Below the pieces are notes generated by a model. That model did not search any database, was not told the origin of the DNA, and saw only the letters and a list, made by a program, of their open reading frames with translations. The translations under genes were made by a program, and so were the position numbers. Shown here piece by piece: positions 5,020 to 5,722 of a DNA stretch of 5,722 nt. The first letter of the stretch is position 1. Every line of letters starts with the position of its first letter. Source of the stretch: Halanaerobiales bacterium (lineage in GTDB: Bacteria > Bacillota > Halanaerobiia > Halanaerobiales > JADQBU01); contig JADQBU010000410.1 in the NCBI GenBank assembly GCA_016278435.1, positions 1-5,722 of the forward strand, written 5' to 3'.

Positions 5020-5722
5020 ATGGTAAATCTTAATGATAAGAAAAAAATAATAAAATTTTTTAAAAATGAAGCAAGAGGTCTAGAAAAAAGTATATTTAAT
5101 TACTATTTTCAAAATGGAAATGAAGAAGAAGTTATTCAAGAATTAAGAAAATATCAGAATCCTGACGGTGGCTTTGGACATGGACTGGAATCAGATTTTA
5201 GATTACCTTTGTCATCCCCAATCGCTACTTCGGTGGGAGTTAGAATATTGTCAGAACTGGATGGATTATCAGAAGGCAAGAAGATGGATAAATCAGCAAG
5301 TATTAAAGAAATGATCAAATTAGCTCTGGGTTATTTTGAAGATAGTTATAATGAACAGAGAAAAGGATGGTTTGCTTTAATCAGAGAGGTCAACAATTAC
5401 CCACATACACCCTGGTGGCATTATGATGAAGAAAGCAATATGACGGTAATAGATAAGAACTGGGGAAATCCATCGGCGGAAATAATAGCTTATCTTTACA
5501 AATATAGAGAGCATGTAAGAAATTTGGACATAGATTATCTGGTTACCTTTGCTCTGGAATACATTATGGGAAAAGAAAATTTTGATTCTGAAAATGAGTT
5601 ATTCTGTTATATAAAATTATATGAAGTATTACCTGAAGATTTCAGAAAAAGGCTGGAGCCGGAGATTACCCGGGGTGTATCTCAGGTAGTCGAATACGAT
5701 AATGAAAAATGGACTGAATATG
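5020..5722 (+). CDS. Prenyltransferase/terpene-cyclase-like repeat protein, N-terminal part (runs off window)
   Basis: ATG at 5020 is preceded by AAAGAGGTG (5006-5014), and the frame stays open for 234 codons to the right edge with no stop. The visible part is soluble-looking and helical, with no signal peptide or membrane helix. Residues 44-60 contain KYQNPDGGFGHGLESDF. Its QNPDGGFG resembles the QxxDGxxx repeat of alpha/alpha-barrel proteins such as squalene-hopene cyclases and prenyltransferase beta subunits, and the following helix (SPIATSVGVRIL) fits the repeat. Later landmarks are NNYPHTPWWHYDEE (125-138) and NWGNPSAEIIAYLYKY (147-162), a second barrel-like unit. Firmicute genomes carry such proteins, often called hypothetical or prenyltransferase. 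Without the C-terminus I cannot say whether it is an enzyme; an Asp-rich DxDD catalytic motif is not seen in this part. It starts 39 bases after the aspartyl protease remnant. Confidence 0.75.
   Translation, partial: MVNLNDKKKIIKFFKNEARGLEKSIFNYYFQNGNEEEVIQELRKYQNPDGGFGHGLESDFRLPLSSPIATSVGVRILSELDGLSEGKKMDKSASIKEMIKLALGYFEDSYNEQRKGWFALIREVNNYPHTPWWHYDEESNMTVIDKNWGNPSAEIIAYLYKYREHVRNLDIDYLVTFALEYIMGKENFDSENELFCYIKLYEVLPEDFRKRLEPEITRGVSQVVEYDNEKWTEY

Noticed and set aside
1..5722. CRISPR array, tRNA or rRNA gene, insertion sequence, or phage module
   Set aside because: No spaced direct repeats, tRNA-like cloverleaf, transposase frame or terminal inverted repeats were seen on reading either strand.

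Overview
The window is AT-rich with strong Shine-Dalgarno (SD) sites (AAGGAGG, AGGAG, AGAGGTG), GTG and TTG starts beside ATG, and short gaps between genes. This points to a low-GC Firmicute. The overall protein flavour would suit an anaerobic Clostridia or Halanaerobiales-type bacterium, but that is an impression from composition and families, not a proof. Every supported gene lies on the + strand and I see no convincing terminator or strong promoter, so much of the window may be read as one or a few long transcripts.

Layout. Positions 1-182 hold the C-terminal end of an alpha/beta hydrolase. Positions 215-2155 hold three consecutive, mutually dissimilar GNAT acetyltransferases: a 160-aa single-domain enzyme, a 315-aa YhbS-like enzyme with an extra C-terminal half, and a 149-aa enzyme. 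Next is a CPBP-family intramembrane metalloprotease (2175-3026) with all three of its motifs. Overlapping its end is the start of an S66 peptidase (LD-carboxypeptidase/MccF family), which is plainly broken: an in-frame TAA at 3205, then an internal deletion with frame change near 3271-3280 that removes the region expected to carry the catalytic serine, then further stops down to about 3551.

The second half has an intact cyclase/kynurenine-formamidase-like metal hydrolase (3544-4164) and a PPC/DUF296 protein (4196-4642). A 5'-truncated remnant resembling the C-terminal half of a retropepsin-like aspartyl protease follows (about 4681-4980). Last is the N-terminal 234 residues of a protein with a prenyltransferase/terpene-cyclase-like QNPDGGFG repeat, running off the right edge (5020-5722).

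How they fit together. No single pathway is evident. The left half (three GNATs, a CPBP protease and a former S66 peptidase) is a set of families often met in resistance or self-immunity to antibiotics and peptides, so a small resistance/immunity collection is a reasonable but unproven reading. The two decayed protease genes show a region undergoing gene loss. I did not find a clear new system; the best-supported unusual observation is the multi-lesion S66 pseudogene.
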